From assembly GCF_023487995.1 (NCBI RefSeq), contig NZ_JAMFKN010000001.1:186001-250000 (forward strand): a stretch of DNA of 64,000 nt. Reading direction: 5' to 3'. Below are positions 42,481 to 51,175 of this stretch, piece after piece. Made by a program: the position numbers and the translations under genes. Every line of letters begins with the position of its first letter. The first letter of the stretch is position 1. The notes under the pieces are model-generated. The model was not told the DNA's origin. It did no database searches and worked only from the letters and a program-made list of their open reading frames with translations. The DNA comes from Thermohalobaculum sediminis. Lineage in GTDB: Bacteria; Pseudomonadota; Alphaproteobacteria; Rhodobacterales; Rhodobacteraceae.

Positions 42481-43185
42481 TCACCCTGGCGGCGTCAACT
42501 CGACCAGATGCACCGCAAGCCGTACGCGCCCGCCCGTGAAGCTGCCGCCCTCGGCGGTCAGCACAAGCGGCGTCGCGCTGAAATACGCCAGCGGCGCGCC
42601 AGTCACGCCGTGGACGAAGGATCCGGCGGATGTCCCGATCCCGCTGCCGTAGCGGTCGGGCCCACCTTCCGCGCCCAGCGACCAGCTCGCCGCCCCGCCG
42701 ATGCCGTCGAGCACCCTCCCCGTCACCCCGTAGACCACCGCCTTGTCGGGAATGACCGGCACCGTGACCGAGCTCGCGCCCGGCGCCACGTCGTGGTCGA
42801 TCTCGACGATCCGCGCCCTCGTCGAGGCGCCTCCCGCCGACAGGGCAACGACGTCGCGCCGCCACGCCACGCCATCGTGGACCAGCCAGCCCCGCGTCGC
42901 CGCGTCGAAGGCGCGGTAGCCTGCCCAGGGCGCGTGAAACTCCCACCCGCCGTTGACGTGGAACGCGATCCGTCCCTGCTGCCCGGCCCAGTCGCCACTC
43001 GCTTCCTCGGCGACCACGAATCGGTCACCCTCGATCGCGCCCGCCGGCGGGGCGTTCAGCGCCGCCGACAGCACCTGCCGCGACGCCAGCGCATCAAGCC
43101 GCAGCAACGCCTCGTTCACCGTCACGTGCTTTTGCGCCTGCGCGGCCTCCAAGAGGCCCAGTCCCATCATCTGCGTCTCAGTCAT
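42481..43185 (-). CDS. DUF2793 protein downstream of the GTA tail genes
   Basis: A 234-residue DUF2793-family protein. The conserved N-terminus MGLGLLEAAQAQKHVTVNEA and the aromatic repeats (HVNGGWEFHAPWAGYRAF; GWLVHDGVAWRRDVV) identify it. Members sit at the end of Rhodobacterales GTA clusters and in prophages and are thought to be tail-associated or receptor-binding, but this is not proven. The C-terminal half is beta-rich with many Gly residues, in keeping with a fibre-like fold. Its start overlaps the gp15 stop by eight bases, so translation is coupled. The last gene of the GTA block; cysE follows after 120 bases. Confidence 0.8.
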   Translation of the reverse strand: MTETQMMGLGLLEAAQAQKHVTVNEALLRLDALASRQVLSAALNAPPAGAIEGDRFVVAEEASGDWAGQQGRIAFHVNGGWEFHAPWAGYRAFDAATRGWLVHDGVAWRRDVVALSAGGASTRARIVEIDHDVAPGASSVTVPVIPDKAVVYGVTGRVLDGIGGAASWSLGAEGGPDRYGSGIGTSAGSFVHGVTGAPLAYFSATPLVLTAEGGSFTGGRVRLAVHLVELTPPG

Positions 43186-46100
43186 CGCTCGTGATCACCC
43201 TCTCTGGTCCCGGCCCGAAGACGGGCGAGATCTGGGCGACCGCCATCTCGATCGCGCTCACCCGCCCGTCGGCAACCTGCATTCCGGTCGTGTAGTCGAA
43301 TTCCGGCGCCGCGAGCGTGACCTCGCGCAGCAGCGCACCGCCCTGAGAAATGCGCAGCCGGTAGCGCTCCGCCTCCTCGGCTAGCGGCACCTCCGCAAGC
43401 CCCCACGCGTCGCCGCCGACGCGCGTGCGCCGGGTCCACCGGACCGCCAGCCCGCCCGGCCCCTGCCGCGCGCGCAGCCGCGCGGGCGCATAGGGCCGCA
43501 GTCCGATGCCCTCCGCGACACCCTCGATCGCAACGAAGGCCGGGTGCGAGAAGCCCAGCCGCGCCGGCCCCACGCGATAGCTGCGCACGACGCCGACCTC
43601 GTCGACCGCGAGAGGCAGCTCGAACAGCGCCTCGTCGATCAGCACGATCCGCCGCCCCGCGGGCACCTCGGCGCCCGAAAGCGCCTCGGTCCCGCGCTGG
43701 CCACGCAGGAAGCCGCCGAGCCGGTAGCGCCCGGGCGCCTCGAGCACGGCATCCCGCGCCTGGATCAGCTCCCACTGCCCCGGCGCCGCCTCCAGCGCCA
43801 TCAGGTTCGCGCCGTTGAGCACGCGCTCGGGCGGCTCGGACGAAAGCGCGTCGTCGGGCAGCGCAACCGCCACGCTCGCACGCTGCCAGCGCCCGGGCCG
43901 GCCTGGCGGCAGCGGCTCCAGCGTCAAGCCCATGCGCGCCGGGCGCGTGATCCTGCCGATCAGCTCGTGGCTCTCGCCATCGCGCGAGACATGGACGGCC
44001 ATGTCGCCGGCCCATGGTTCGGCCGCGACGGCAAGAAAGGGCCGGTGGTCGCGCGCGCTCCCGTCGGCCAGCGGCAGGTTCAGGAACACCGCCTCGACCG
44101 GGCCAGGCGGGCGCACCAGCGGCGGCTCGGCCGCATTTCCGGCCGCGCGACCGAGCAGGTAGAGCCCGGGGTCGATCCTGCCTGCCTCGACCTCCAGCGT
44201 CGCGCCGCGTGTCAGCCGCTCGATCCGCCAGGCGCGGCCGCCGCCTTCCCCGCCGATGGTCACGACGTCACCCGGCTCGACCGCGAGCGCCGAGGGCGGC
44301 AGGCGAAAGCTTGCCCGCACGCGCGTGCCCTCGCCCTCCGCCAGCCACCGCTCGGCCGTCGCCTGAGCCGTCGCGCCCGGCAGGCTTATGGCCAGCGAGG
44401 TCTCCGCCACGGCCGCGTCACCTGCGCCGGGCCGGCGCGTTTCGGCCACTGCGTGGCGATAGTCGCTCTCGGCCTCGTAATGGAAGAAGCGCACGATGTC
44501 GGGCTCCTCTCCACCGCTTGCGCGCACGACCTCGAGGGCGCGACCGGCCTCGGCGCCCTCGACCAGCGCCTCGGCGTCGAGCGGGTGGTCCATGCGGCCG
44601 CTCCGCATCCGAAAGCGCAGCACGCCACCGCTCTCGAAGGCATCGAAGCCATAGACCGTCATCAGCGGCTGCAGGGCCTCGCGCACGCTCGAGGGGCGCT
44701 CGATCACGAAGCCATGGACGACACCGAACAGCCCCGCGACATCGGCCTGCGCAATCCCTCCCGCGGCGCAGATCTCGGCCACCACGTCAGCCAGCCCGCC
44801 CGACAGCACCCGCCCGCTCAGCCAGTGCCCGACCCGGTGCGCGGGGCCGTCCGCCCAGATGCTCTCGCGCACCGGGAAATCCGGCCAGGGCCGCGCGTCC
44901 CATGTCCATACGAACACGCCATCCGCCGGGATCATCGGCCCGCCATAGACGGCCGAAACCGGGTTCGACCCGGCCTCCGCCCAATACCCCAGCTTGGCCT
45001 GCAGGAAGCGGCGCTGCATCTCGTCGTCGCGCACGCCGCGCGAACCGAAGGGCAGCGCGCTTTCCGAACTCCGCCCGTCGAGGAACAGGTTCGGGGCGTT
45101 GGCACCCAGATCCACCGCCGGGCATCCCGTCTCGGTCAGCCAGACCGGCTTCGACTGCGGAACCCACGCGGTCGGCGTCGCCTCCCGCACGCCGCCGATG
45201 CGGTTGTGATGCGGATTCAGCCACCAGCCCCGGATGTCCTTGGCCCGAAAGACCCAATCCTCGCCGTGGGCTCCGTCCACGATGGGGCTGCGTATCTGCG
45301 CGGCGCGATCCTCGTCGCTCGCATAGAACCAGTCGTAGTTCTCGCCGCCCTCGACATTCCCCTTCCGATAACCCAGCGAGTAGATCGACGGCGACAGCGC
45401 CGCATCGCGATGCCCCGCCTCGTGGCGCCAGTCGCTCAGCGAGGTGTAGTCGTCGATCCCCACGAAATCGATGTTCGCATCCGCCCACAGCGGATCGAGG
45501 TGGAAGATCACGTCGCCCGAGCCGTCTCCCGGCCGATGCCCCGAATACTCGCTCCAGTCGGCGGCATACGAGATCCTCGCCCCGGGCAGGATCAGGCGCA
45601 CCTCGGCGGCGAGGGCCCGCAACTGCTCGACCGCCGGATAGTCGGTGCGGGATGTGCGGATCTGCGTGAGCCCCCGCAGTTCGCTCCCGATACAGATGGC
45701 ATCGACCCCGCCCGCGGCCTTCGCCAGGGTCGCCAGATGCAGCACGAAGCGCCGCCAGCCCCACTCATCCGGTCCCGAATATGCAACCCCGTCGCCTGCA
45801 ACCGCGAAATCCGCGGCCCGCGCCGTGCCGAAAAAGGCCGCAACCTCCGCAGCCGCGGCCGGGGTCTGGTCGGTCGAGCCCTCGATCCCCGGCGCGCGCT
45901 CCAGCGTGATGCGCCCCCGCCAGGGAAAGGAGGACTGCTCGGCCGCGCCATAGGGGTCGGGAAGCGCATTGCCCGGCGGCACGTCCATCAGCAGGAACGG
46001 ATAAAGCATGACCCGCTTCCCGCGCGCCGTCATCTCGCGGATGCCGCGGACGACCGCCGCATCCGAGGGCGCGCCGCCGAAATTTGGCCTGCCCTGCTCG

Positions 46101-47104
46101 TCGCGGCTGACCAGCGGCGCCGTTCCCGTGGTGAGCCCCGCCACCCACCATTCACGGGGCGCCGAGCGCCTCCCGCGCTCCTCGACCCGTGGCTCGACCC
46201 GGCACCGCGCCGCCCGCAGGTCGGTCCCAAACCACGAGACGACCAGCGAGACCGCCTCGCAGTCCGGCAACTCGGCCTCGAGCTGATCGAGCGCGACGGC
46301 CAGATCCGCCCGCCCCTCGGCGTTGTTGACATTGGCAAAACGCGCCGTCCCGTTCGGCAGCAGATACCGCGCCGGCTCGGGGTCGAGCGAGAACTCCCCG
46401 GTTCCCGGCGCCATCGCGACCCCGCGGATCAGCGCGCTCAGCGGCGCGCTCGCCTCGGCCGAGCCCGCCGCCGCCGCCGCCATCGGGTTCGAGCGGAAAA
46501 CCTCGAAGCTCAGCTGCGGAATGCGGTTTCCGAACTCCCCCACAGGAAAGTCCTCGAAGACCACATAGGCCAGATCGCGATACGCCGGTGCGTTCTCGGC
46601 GCCCTCGACCGCCTCGATCTTCGGGTCGGGCAGCTGATCGGCCGAGCCGCGATGGATCCGCATCTCGAACCGCGCGGGGTCCATCGGCTGGCCGTCGGCC
46701 CAGATCCTCCCGATCCGGTCGATCGGCCCCTCGACCAGCCCGACGGCAAAGCTGATCGAGTAGGAGAACTCCCGCACCCGCTGCCCGCCGGTCGCCTTGC
46801 CGCCCGCGGTCGTCGTGCGAACCCGTTCGAGGTAGCGCGTCGACCAGATGATCTGCCCCGCAACCCGCATCCGCCCGAAGATCACCGGGATCGGCGCCCC
46901 CTCGGTCGAGCCCTGAATGCGCAGGGCCCGCGCACGCCCGACCTCGACGGCCCGGCTCCCCTGCCCCAGGATGCGCTGGTCGATCAGGCTTCCCGCCACC
47001 GCGCCCACGGCATTGCCCAGCGTCGCCGCGCCGACGCCCAGCACGCTGCCCCCGATCGCGCCGCCGATGGCCGAGCCGGCCGCGGACAAAAGAACCGTCG
47101 CCAT
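43178..47104 (-). CDS. GTA gp15, baseplate megatron with TIM-barrel domain
   Basis: The largest GTA protein (1308 residues), the baseplate hub-spike ('megatron') that contacts the cell envelope. The N-terminus is a Gly/Ala-rich hydrophobic segment (AIGGAIGGSVLGVGAATLG), then a hub domain (ALRIQGSTEGAPIPVIFGRM). A glycoside-hydrolase-like TIM barrel lies at about residues 390-750, with ICIGSELRGLTQ, DFVGIDDYTSLSDWR and PVWLTETGCPAVDLG. Phage tail/hub domains follow (VRFFHYEAESDYRHAVAE) and a beta-rich C-terminus. The open frame is complete with no frameshift. Its start shares one base with the gp14 stop (TGATG). Confidence 0.93.
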   Translation of the reverse strand: MATVLLSAAGSAIGGAIGGSVLGVGAATLGNAVGAVAGSLIDQRILGQGSRAVEVGRARALRIQGSTEGAPIPVIFGRMRVAGQIIWSTRYLERVRTTTAGGKATGGQRVREFSYSISFAVGLVEGPIDRIGRIWADGQPMDPARFEMRIHRGSADQLPDPKIEAVEGAENAPAYRDLAYVVFEDFPVGEFGNRIPQLSFEVFRSNPMAAAAAGSAEASAPLSALIRGVAMAPGTGEFSLDPEPARYLLPNGTARFANVNNAEGRADLAVALDQLEAELPDCEAVSLVVSWFGTDLRAARCRVEPRVEERGRRSAPREWWVAGLTTGTAPLVSRDEQGRPNFGGAPSDAAVVRGIREMTARGKRVMLYPFLLMDVPPGNALPDPYGAAEQSSFPWRGRITLERAPGIEGSTDQTPAAAAEVAAFFGTARAADFAVAGDGVAYSGPDEWGWRRFVLHLATLAKAAGGVDAICIGSELRGLTQIRTSRTDYPAVEQLRALAAEVRLILPGARISYAADWSEYSGHRPGDGSGDVIFHLDPLWADANIDFVGIDDYTSLSDWRHEAGHRDAALSPSIYSLGYRKGNVEGGENYDWFYASDEDRAAQIRSPIVDGAHGEDWVFRAKDIRGWWLNPHHNRIGGVREATPTAWVPQSKPVWLTETGCPAVDLGANAPNLFLDGRSSESALPFGSRGVRDDEMQRRFLQAKLGYWAEAGSNPVSAVYGGPMIPADGVFVWTWDARPWPDFPVRESIWADGPAHRVGHWLSGRVLSGGLADVVAEICAAGGIAQADVAGLFGVVHGFVIERPSSVREALQPLMTVYGFDAFESGGVLRFRMRSGRMDHPLDAEALVEGAEAGRALEVVRASGGEEPDIVRFFHYEAESDYRHAVAETRRPGAGDAAVAETSLAISLPGATAQATAERWLAEGEGTRVRASFRLPPSALAVEPGDVVTIGGEGGGRAWRIERLTRGATLEVEAGRIDPGLYLLGRAAGNAAEPPLVRPPGPVEAVFLNLPLADGSARDHRPFLAVAAEPWAGDMAVHVSRDGESHELIGRITRPARMGLTLEPLPPGRPGRWQRASVAVALPDDALSSEPPERVLNGANLMALEAAPGQWELIQARDAVLEAPGRYRLGGFLRGQRGTEALSGAEVPAGRRIVLIDEALFELPLAVDEVGVVRSYRVGPARLGFSHPAFVAIEGVAEGIGLRPYAPARLRARQGPGGLAVRWTRRTRVGGDAWGLAEVPLAEEAERYRLRISQGGALLREVTLAAPEFDYTTGMQVADGRVSAIEMAVAQISPVFGPGPERVITSDD

Positions 47105-47592
47105 CAGGATCTCCTCGTTTCGGCCGCGGCCGGAAAACGGAACGCCGCAACCACGCGCCGCGCCCAGGCGGGGCCCAGCCCCGTCTCGCAGACCGTGTGC
47201 CCCGAATAGGCATGGACGATGCGTGCCGCCGGGCCGAATTGCCCGGTCAGGATCGCGACATGCTTCGCCGGCCCCGCGGGGTGCATCCGCATGACCAGCA
47301 CGTCGCCCGCTTCCGCCTCGGCCAGCGGCACGGGGCTCAGATGCCGCGCAGCCGCCTCCAGCAGGCGCTCGCGCCCGCTCGCCTCGGACCAGTCGGGCGT
47401 GTAGGGCGGCGGCGCCTCGGGCTCGGCGCCCATCACCTCGCGCCAGACCCCGCGCAACAGGCCCAGGCAGTCGGCGCCCGCGCCCCGCACGCTGGCCTGA
47501 TGGCGATAGGGGGTGCCGATCCAGCCGCGCGCGGCCTGCACCACCGCGGCGCGCAGCCGCGCGTCAGCTCCGGAACAGCGAGCCGCCGTCAT
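47104..47592 (-). CDS. GTA gp14, NlpC/P60 cell-wall peptidase
   Basis: A 162-residue NlpC/P60 endopeptidase that cuts peptidoglycan during DNA delivery and sits at the baseplate. Catalytic Cys42 is in GADCLGLLRGVWRE and the histidine is in AKHVAILTG. The N-terminal ARGWIGTPYRHQ is the family's usual opening. The third polar residue is expected in the following strand (IVHAYSGHTV). The ATG at 47592 overlaps the end of gp13 by 29 bases. The frame is open further upstream, but that sequence is Arg/Thr-rich gp13 coding in another frame. Its stop overlaps the gp15 start by one base. Confidence 0.92.
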   Translation of the reverse strand: MTAARCSGADARLRAAVVQAARGWIGTPYRHQASVRGAGADCLGLLRGVWREVMGAEPEAPPPYTPDWSEASGRERLLEAAARHLSPVPLAEAEAGDVLVMRMHPAGPAKHVAILTGQFGPAARIVHAYSGHTVCETGLGPAWARRVVAAFRFPAAAETRRS

Positions 47593-48457
47593 GCGAGCCT
47601 CCCTCCTGCGGATAGCCGGCTGCCCAGTCGTCCCCCGGCATGTGCGGAAAGCCACGGAAATTGAGCGCGTTGTCGAACTTCGCTCGGCAGACGCCAAAGG
47701 TCTTGTCGCAGCCCGCCTCGATCACGAAGGCATCGCCCGAGGCAATCGGGACCGGGGCCGTCAGCCACAGCTCGATCTCGGTCACGGCGCCCACCTTGCG
47801 GTGCCGCCGCACCGTCGCGCTGCCCCCTGCGTTGGCGCCCGCGCTCCAGGTCAGGGTGCCGCCATCGAACCAACCCGGCTCGAAGGCCTCGATGCCGACG
47901 GCCAGGAAGATCGCCCGCTCCGGCATGCCGACCACCAGCCCCGTGCCGTGATAGCGTGGATCGCTCAGGTCGATCCCGCAGCGCGCCTCGCCAAGCCGCA
48001 GGTGGCAGGTGCGGACATAGACCCGCCCGATCGGCTTGTTTAGCTGCTCGGAGAGGCCAACCACCTCGGCCTCGAAGCTCGCGCCGCTCCGGCGGATCTC
48101 GCCGATCCGTCCGCGGCTTAGCACGATGCGGTCCTCGGGCGCCTGCCAGTCCACGACCCAGGCCGTCACCCCGGCGCCGTCATAGAGCCCCCGCTCGATG
48201 TCCGTCTCGGTGATCGCCTCGGACCGCAGCGCCCCCGAAACGGTCTGCGTGTCAACGCGCAGGCCCGTCGTGGTCTCGAGCGCGCCCGCCTCCAGCCCCG
48301 AGGCCGCCTCGCAACGGACGCCCTCGATGGTCACGTCGGCATCGTGATCGGTGAAGCCCAGCAGCACGCCGTCGCGCCGCTCGACAATCCAGCAGCGGCA
48401 CAGCGTCGTGACCCCCGAGGCGAGCTTCGCCGCCAGTCCCTCCGGTATCGCGCGCAT
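47564..48457 (-). CDS. GTA gp13, DUF2163 baseplate hub protein with cysteine quartet
   Basis: A 297-residue DUF2163/rcc01696-type hub protein forming part of the baseplate tube. The N-terminus is CRCWIVERRDGVLLGFTDHD. Four cysteines, C151 and C160 (CHLRLGEARC) and C250 and C257 (CDKTFGVC), match the conserved set that binds iron in the R. capsulatus particle and in lambda-like tail-tip L proteins. It overlaps gp12 by one base at its start (TGATG) and gp14 by 29 bases at its end. Confidence 0.92.
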   Translation of the reverse strand: MRAIPEGLAAKLASGVTTLCRCWIVERRDGVLLGFTDHDADVTIEGVRCEAASGLEAGALETTTGLRVDTQTVSGALRSEAITETDIERGLYDGAGVTAWVVDWQAPEDRIVLSRGRIGEIRRSGASFEAEVVGLSEQLNKPIGRVYVRTCHLRLGEARCGIDLSDPRYHGTGLVVGMPERAIFLAVGIEAFEPGWFDGGTLTWSAGANAGGSATVRRHRKVGAVTEIELWLTAPVPIASGDAFVIEAGCDKTFGVCRAKFDNALNFRGFPHMPGDDWAAGYPQEGGSHDGGSLFRS

Positions 48458-49083
48458 CAGACCCTCAGCTCCACCACCGGGACCGACGGGATCTCGCCGG
48501 CCTCGAAGGCGGCGAGGTTCACCTCGATCACATCCGTGTCGAACCGCACCGGCACGTCGAACTCGAAGCCCGCGGTGATCGTGGCGCCGGGTGCGACGGG
48601 GGCGTCGAACACCAACTCGCCCGTGGCCGCGTCCAGCGTGAATCCGTCCACCGCCTCGACGCCGCCCACCGCCACGCGGACACTGCCCGCGACCGGCTTG
48701 CGGATCGCGCGCTTGAAGGCGTGCGGGCCCGGCTCGTAGGTCTTGACCAGCTGGAAGACCTGCGCCTGCCCGTCACCCTTGCCGATCACCTGGTCGCTCA
48801 CCGCCGGGACCTCGCCCGGCGCGCAGGACTTGTGATCGAGCCAGTCCTTCCAGCGGAAGCCATGCAGCATCCCGCGCCTCGCCTCGAAGAAGGCCAGCAC
48901 CTCGTCCAGATCTGTCAGGCTCCGCACCCCCAGCCCCGCGTCATAGCGCCGGCGCGAGGCGCCCCAGGGGGTGTTGCGCTCCTCGTGGCCGTTGACCAGC
49001 CGGACGATCTCGGTCCGCCGCTCGATTCCGCCCGATGATCCGAACGAGATCGAGGCCGGAAAGCGCACCTCGTGAAATGCCAT
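48457..49083 (-). CDS. GTA gp12, DUF2460 distal tail protein
   Basis: A 208-residue distal tail protein that joins the tube to the baseplate. Signature DUF2460 segments are FHEVRFPASISFGSSGG, RLVNGHEERNTPWG and ARRGMLHGFRWKDW. The C-terminal half is a beta sandwich (VRVAVGGVEAVDGFTLD; GELVFDAPVAPGATITAGFE). Starts and stops overlap or nearly touch those of its neighbours: 12 bases after gp11, one-base overlap into gp13. Length and order are as in R. capsulatus. Confidence 0.92.
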   Translation of the reverse strand: MAFHEVRFPASISFGSSGGIERRTEIVRLVNGHEERNTPWGASRRRYDAGLGVRSLTDLDEVLAFFEARRGMLHGFRWKDWLDHKSCAPGEVPAVSDQVIGKGDGQAQVFQLVKTYEPGPHAFKRAIRKPVAGSVRVAVGGVEAVDGFTLDAATGELVFDAPVAPGATITAGFEFDVPVRFDTDVIEVNLAAFEAGEIPSVPVVELRV

Positions 49084-49095
49084 GCCGGGCCCTCC

Positions 49096-49761
49096 TCACA
49101 TCTGCCGCTCGCCACGCGCCACCGCGCGGGCAAGCTGGGCCGAGACCTGCGCGCGCGAGCGCCGAAAGCCTTCGACATCCGGCGTCTGGATGTTGACCGT
49201 GATCTGCGGGGCGCCCCGCGCGCCAGCCGCCGCGACCCCCAGCCGCCCGTCGGCCCCGCGCGACAGCGGCAGGATCGCCTCGGGCCCCGCCTCGCCCATC
49301 AAGCCGGTCGCTCCCCGCATCGGGAACAGCGTGGGGCCATCGACGACGCCCCCCTGCGCGAAGGCCCGCACCCGGCCCGCGCTGAATGCTCCGCCCTGCG
49401 CGAACCCGAACAGCGAGCCGATCCCGCCAGACAGCGACCCGATCGCCCCGGCGATGCCCGAGCTCACCGCCCCCTGCACCGGCCGCAGCGCGGCATCGAG
49501 CGTCGAGCCGATGATGTCCGACGCCAGCCCCCGCATCACGTCGCCCAGCTTCGCGCCGCCAAAGACCGCCTTGTCGAAGGCCTCCCTCAGCCCCGACCCC
49601 AGCGAGCGCGACAGCCTGCGCGTCTCGGCATCCATCGCCCGCAGCTCGGCCGTCGCCGCCCCCAGCTCCGCGGCAAAGCCGCCCGAGAGCCCCCTCGCCT
49701 CCCGCAGCCCGCGCGAGAACTCGCCGAAGGCCGGCAGGTCGGCCTCGTTGAAAGTCGCCAT
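49096..49761 (-). CDS. GTA gp11, tape measure protein
   Basis: A 221-residue tape measure protein, far shorter than those of phages, in keeping with the short GTA tail. The N-terminal helix MATFNEADLPAFGEFSRGLR leads into a long helical stretch and an Ala/Gly-rich hydrophobic segment (GAVSSGIAGAIGSLSGGIGS). Further on are FAQGGAFSAGRVRAFAQGG and GLMGEAGPEAILPLSRG, a C-terminal motif common to tape measure proteins of lambdoid and GTA tails. It starts right after gp10.1 (one-base gap), which with gp10 serves tail assembly. Confidence 0.9.
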   Translation of the reverse strand: MATFNEADLPAFGEFSRGLREARGLSGGFAAELGAATAELRAMDAETRRLSRSLGSGLREAFDKAVFGGAKLGDVMRGLASDIIGSTLDAALRPVQGAVSSGIAGAIGSLSGGIGSLFGFAQGGAFSAGRVRAFAQGGVVDGPTLFPMRGATGLMGEAGPEAILPLSRGADGRLGVAAAGARGAPQITVNIQTPDVEGFRRSRAQVSAQLARAVARGERQM

Positions 49762-49762
49762 C

Positions 49763-49972
49763 TCAACCCTCCGTCACGTCGGGAAATCGCGCCATCAGCT
49801 CCAGCACGGCACTGCGCGAAGGCGCGGCGGGGCGGCGCACCAGCCCCGCCCCCTGCAGCGCCGCGGCGAATTCGACCGGCGTCATCGACCAGAACACCTC
49901 CGGCGCCAGCCGCAGGGCGCCCAGCCCCGCCGCCATTATCGCGGGCCACGCGATGCGGGCGGGCGCACTCAC
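49763..49972 (-). CDS. GTA gp10.1, small tail assembly chaperone-like protein
   Basis: A 69-residue protein of the rcc01693/DUF2376 type. It is one helical domain: AWPAIMAAGLGALRLAPEVFWSMTPVEFAAAL, of which PEVFWSMTPVEF is diagnostic. Such genes sit just before the tape measure gene and act as tail assembly chaperones in phages. Its start overlaps the gp10 stop by four bases (ATGA), so translation is coupled. Functional assignment is by position and family. Confidence 0.85.
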   Translation of the reverse strand: MSAPARIAWPAIMAAGLGALRLAPEVFWSMTPVEFAAALQGAGLVRRPAAPSRSAVLELMARFPDVTEG

Positions 49973-50295
49973 GCCCCGCCCTCAGCCCCGGCCCCGAAGC
50001 TGCGCGCCATCAGCGCCACGCCCGCCCGCAGCGCGCCCAGCGCACCGCCGCCGATCTCGGCGCGGGCAAGGGCCTCCTCGTCAACCGCCTCTCCCGCGCC
50101 GCGCAGCCCGGCCGCGAGCAGCGCGATCAGATCGACCGCCGCCACTTGCCCGCTCTCGAACCGCTCGGCCAGCGCGACCAGGCTGCCGGCCTTCAGCCGC
50201 TCCTCCAGCTCGGCCAGCGCGCCCAGCGTCAGCCGCATCCGCCGCTCGACGCCATCGACCACCAGCCCCACCTCGCCACGCGCCGGGTTGACCAT
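49969..50295 (-). CDS. GTA gp10, tail assembly protein (gene transfer agent family)
   Basis: A 108-residue protein of the GTA gp10 family, resembling phage tail assembly chaperones. The N-terminus is NPARGEVGLVVDGVERRMRL, followed by TLGALAELEERLKAGSLVAL, a conserved helix. It starts two bases after the gp9 stop and ends in a four-base overlap with gp10.1. The C-terminus is Gly/Ala-rich. The start at 50295 is fixed by the gp9 stop and by the family N-terminus; the frame upstream overlaps gp9. Confidence 0.88.
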   Translation of the reverse strand: MVNPARGEVGLVVDGVERRMRLTLGALAELEERLKAGSLVALAERFESGQVAAVDLIALLAAGLRGAGEAVDEEALARAEIGGGALGALRAGVALMARSFGAGAEGGA

Positions 50296-50297
50296 GC

Positions 50298-50711
50298 TCA
50301 CAGCTCCGCGAACACGACCTGCCCGGCCGAGGCGAGCGAAACCTCGAAGGCCGCCTCGCCGTCGTGACTGCCGGAATATTCGAGGCTCGTGACCTGGAAC
50401 GCCCCGGTAACGGTGCCGAAATCGGGGATCACCAGCTGGAAGGCCGGCGCGCGACCCTCGAAGAACACCCGCAGCAAGGCCGCGTCCGACGCCTCGTCCC
50501 GGAAGATGCCCGAGCCCGAGACCGCGGCCGTCCGCAGCCCCGCCCCCGCCAGCAGCTCGCGCCACTGCCCCGGCGCCTCGGCGGTGGTCACGTCGACCGT
50601 GTCCTGGTTGAAGCTCAGCCGCGTGGCCCTCAGCCCCGCGACCGTGACGAAGGCGCCGCTGCCCCCCTCGTCGAGCTTGATGAGAAGATCCCGTCCCTTC
50701 TGGGCCGCCAT
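50298..50711 (-). CDS. GTA gp9, major tail tube protein
   Basis: A 137-residue major tail protein of the TP901-1 type. It begins GRDLLIKLDEGGSGAFVTVAG, with LRATRLSFNQDTVDVTTA and EYSGSHDGEAAFEVSLASAG, and a beta-rich fold. It stacks to form the tail tube. AGAACGGAC lies before the ATG. It lies 36 bases downstream of the tail terminator gene gp8, which is frameshifted here. The 137-residue length is normal for GTA gp9. Confidence 0.93.
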   Translation of the reverse strand: MAAQKGRDLLIKLDEGGSGAFVTVAGLRATRLSFNQDTVDVTTAEAPGQWRELLAGAGLRTAAVSGSGIFRDEASDAALLRVFFEGRAPAFQLVIPDFGTVTGAFQVTSLEYSGSHDGEAAFEVSLASAGQVVFAEL

Positions 50712-50747
50712 GTCCGTTCTCCGCGTTGTATGGTGAAAAGGGGCCGG

Positions 50748-51175
50748 TCAGGCCGTGTCCTCGACCAGCACCCGAAAGCGCAGGTCGATGCGCCGCAGCG
50801 TGTCGCGCTCCTCGCGCTTGGTGCGGGCGCTGACAAAGCTCACCAGCACCGCCCGCCCGCGCTCGAGCGCCAGCGGCGCACCCAGCAGCGCGTCGCTGAC
50901 CGCCCCCGCCACCGCCTTGGCTTCGCCAAAGCTGCGCCGGGGGGCGCGACGACCGAGACGCCGACCAGGTGGCCCGCCCCCGCGCGCTCGGCGCTCGACC
51001 AGTCCGACGCCTGATCGTCGCCGAGGATCAGGTAGATGCCCTCCTCGGCGCCGGGCGTGCGCTCCTGCGGCGCGCCGTCATGGATGCGCCCGCCGGTGGC
51101 GGCGGCCACCGCCGGGTCGGCCGCCAACCGCTCGTAGACCGCCTTCTGCAGCGGCCAGGCAAGGGCATAGGTCAT
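50748..51175 (-). pseudogene. GTA gp8 tail terminator (DUF3168), frameshifted as written
   Basis: The N-terminal frame reads MTYALAWPLQKAVYERLA through GHLVGVSVVAP and then runs into a low-complexity PRRWRGRSATRCW tail, stopping at 50840. Moving to the -1 frame at a six-base G run (50939-50944 on the plus strand) restores the family C-terminus: RRSFGEAKAVAGAV, LLGAPLALERGRAVLVSF and RRIDLRFRVLVEDTA, ending at 50748. One more base in the run gives a 142-residue protein of normal size. The tail terminator caps the tail tube at the head end. It overlaps gp7 by four bases. It could be a true mutation, a sequencing indel, or recoding. Confidence 0.85.

Noticed and set aside
43544-47209. A 1221-codon plus-strand open frame opposite GTA gp15
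   Set aside because: Antisense to a certain gene with recognisable domains; no ribosome binding site or protein-like composition.
50939-50944. Programmed -1 frameshifting in gp8
   Set aside because: The zero-frame codons GCG CCC CCC do not make a standard slippery heptamer and no downstream stem was obvious, so a simple indel is the better explanation.
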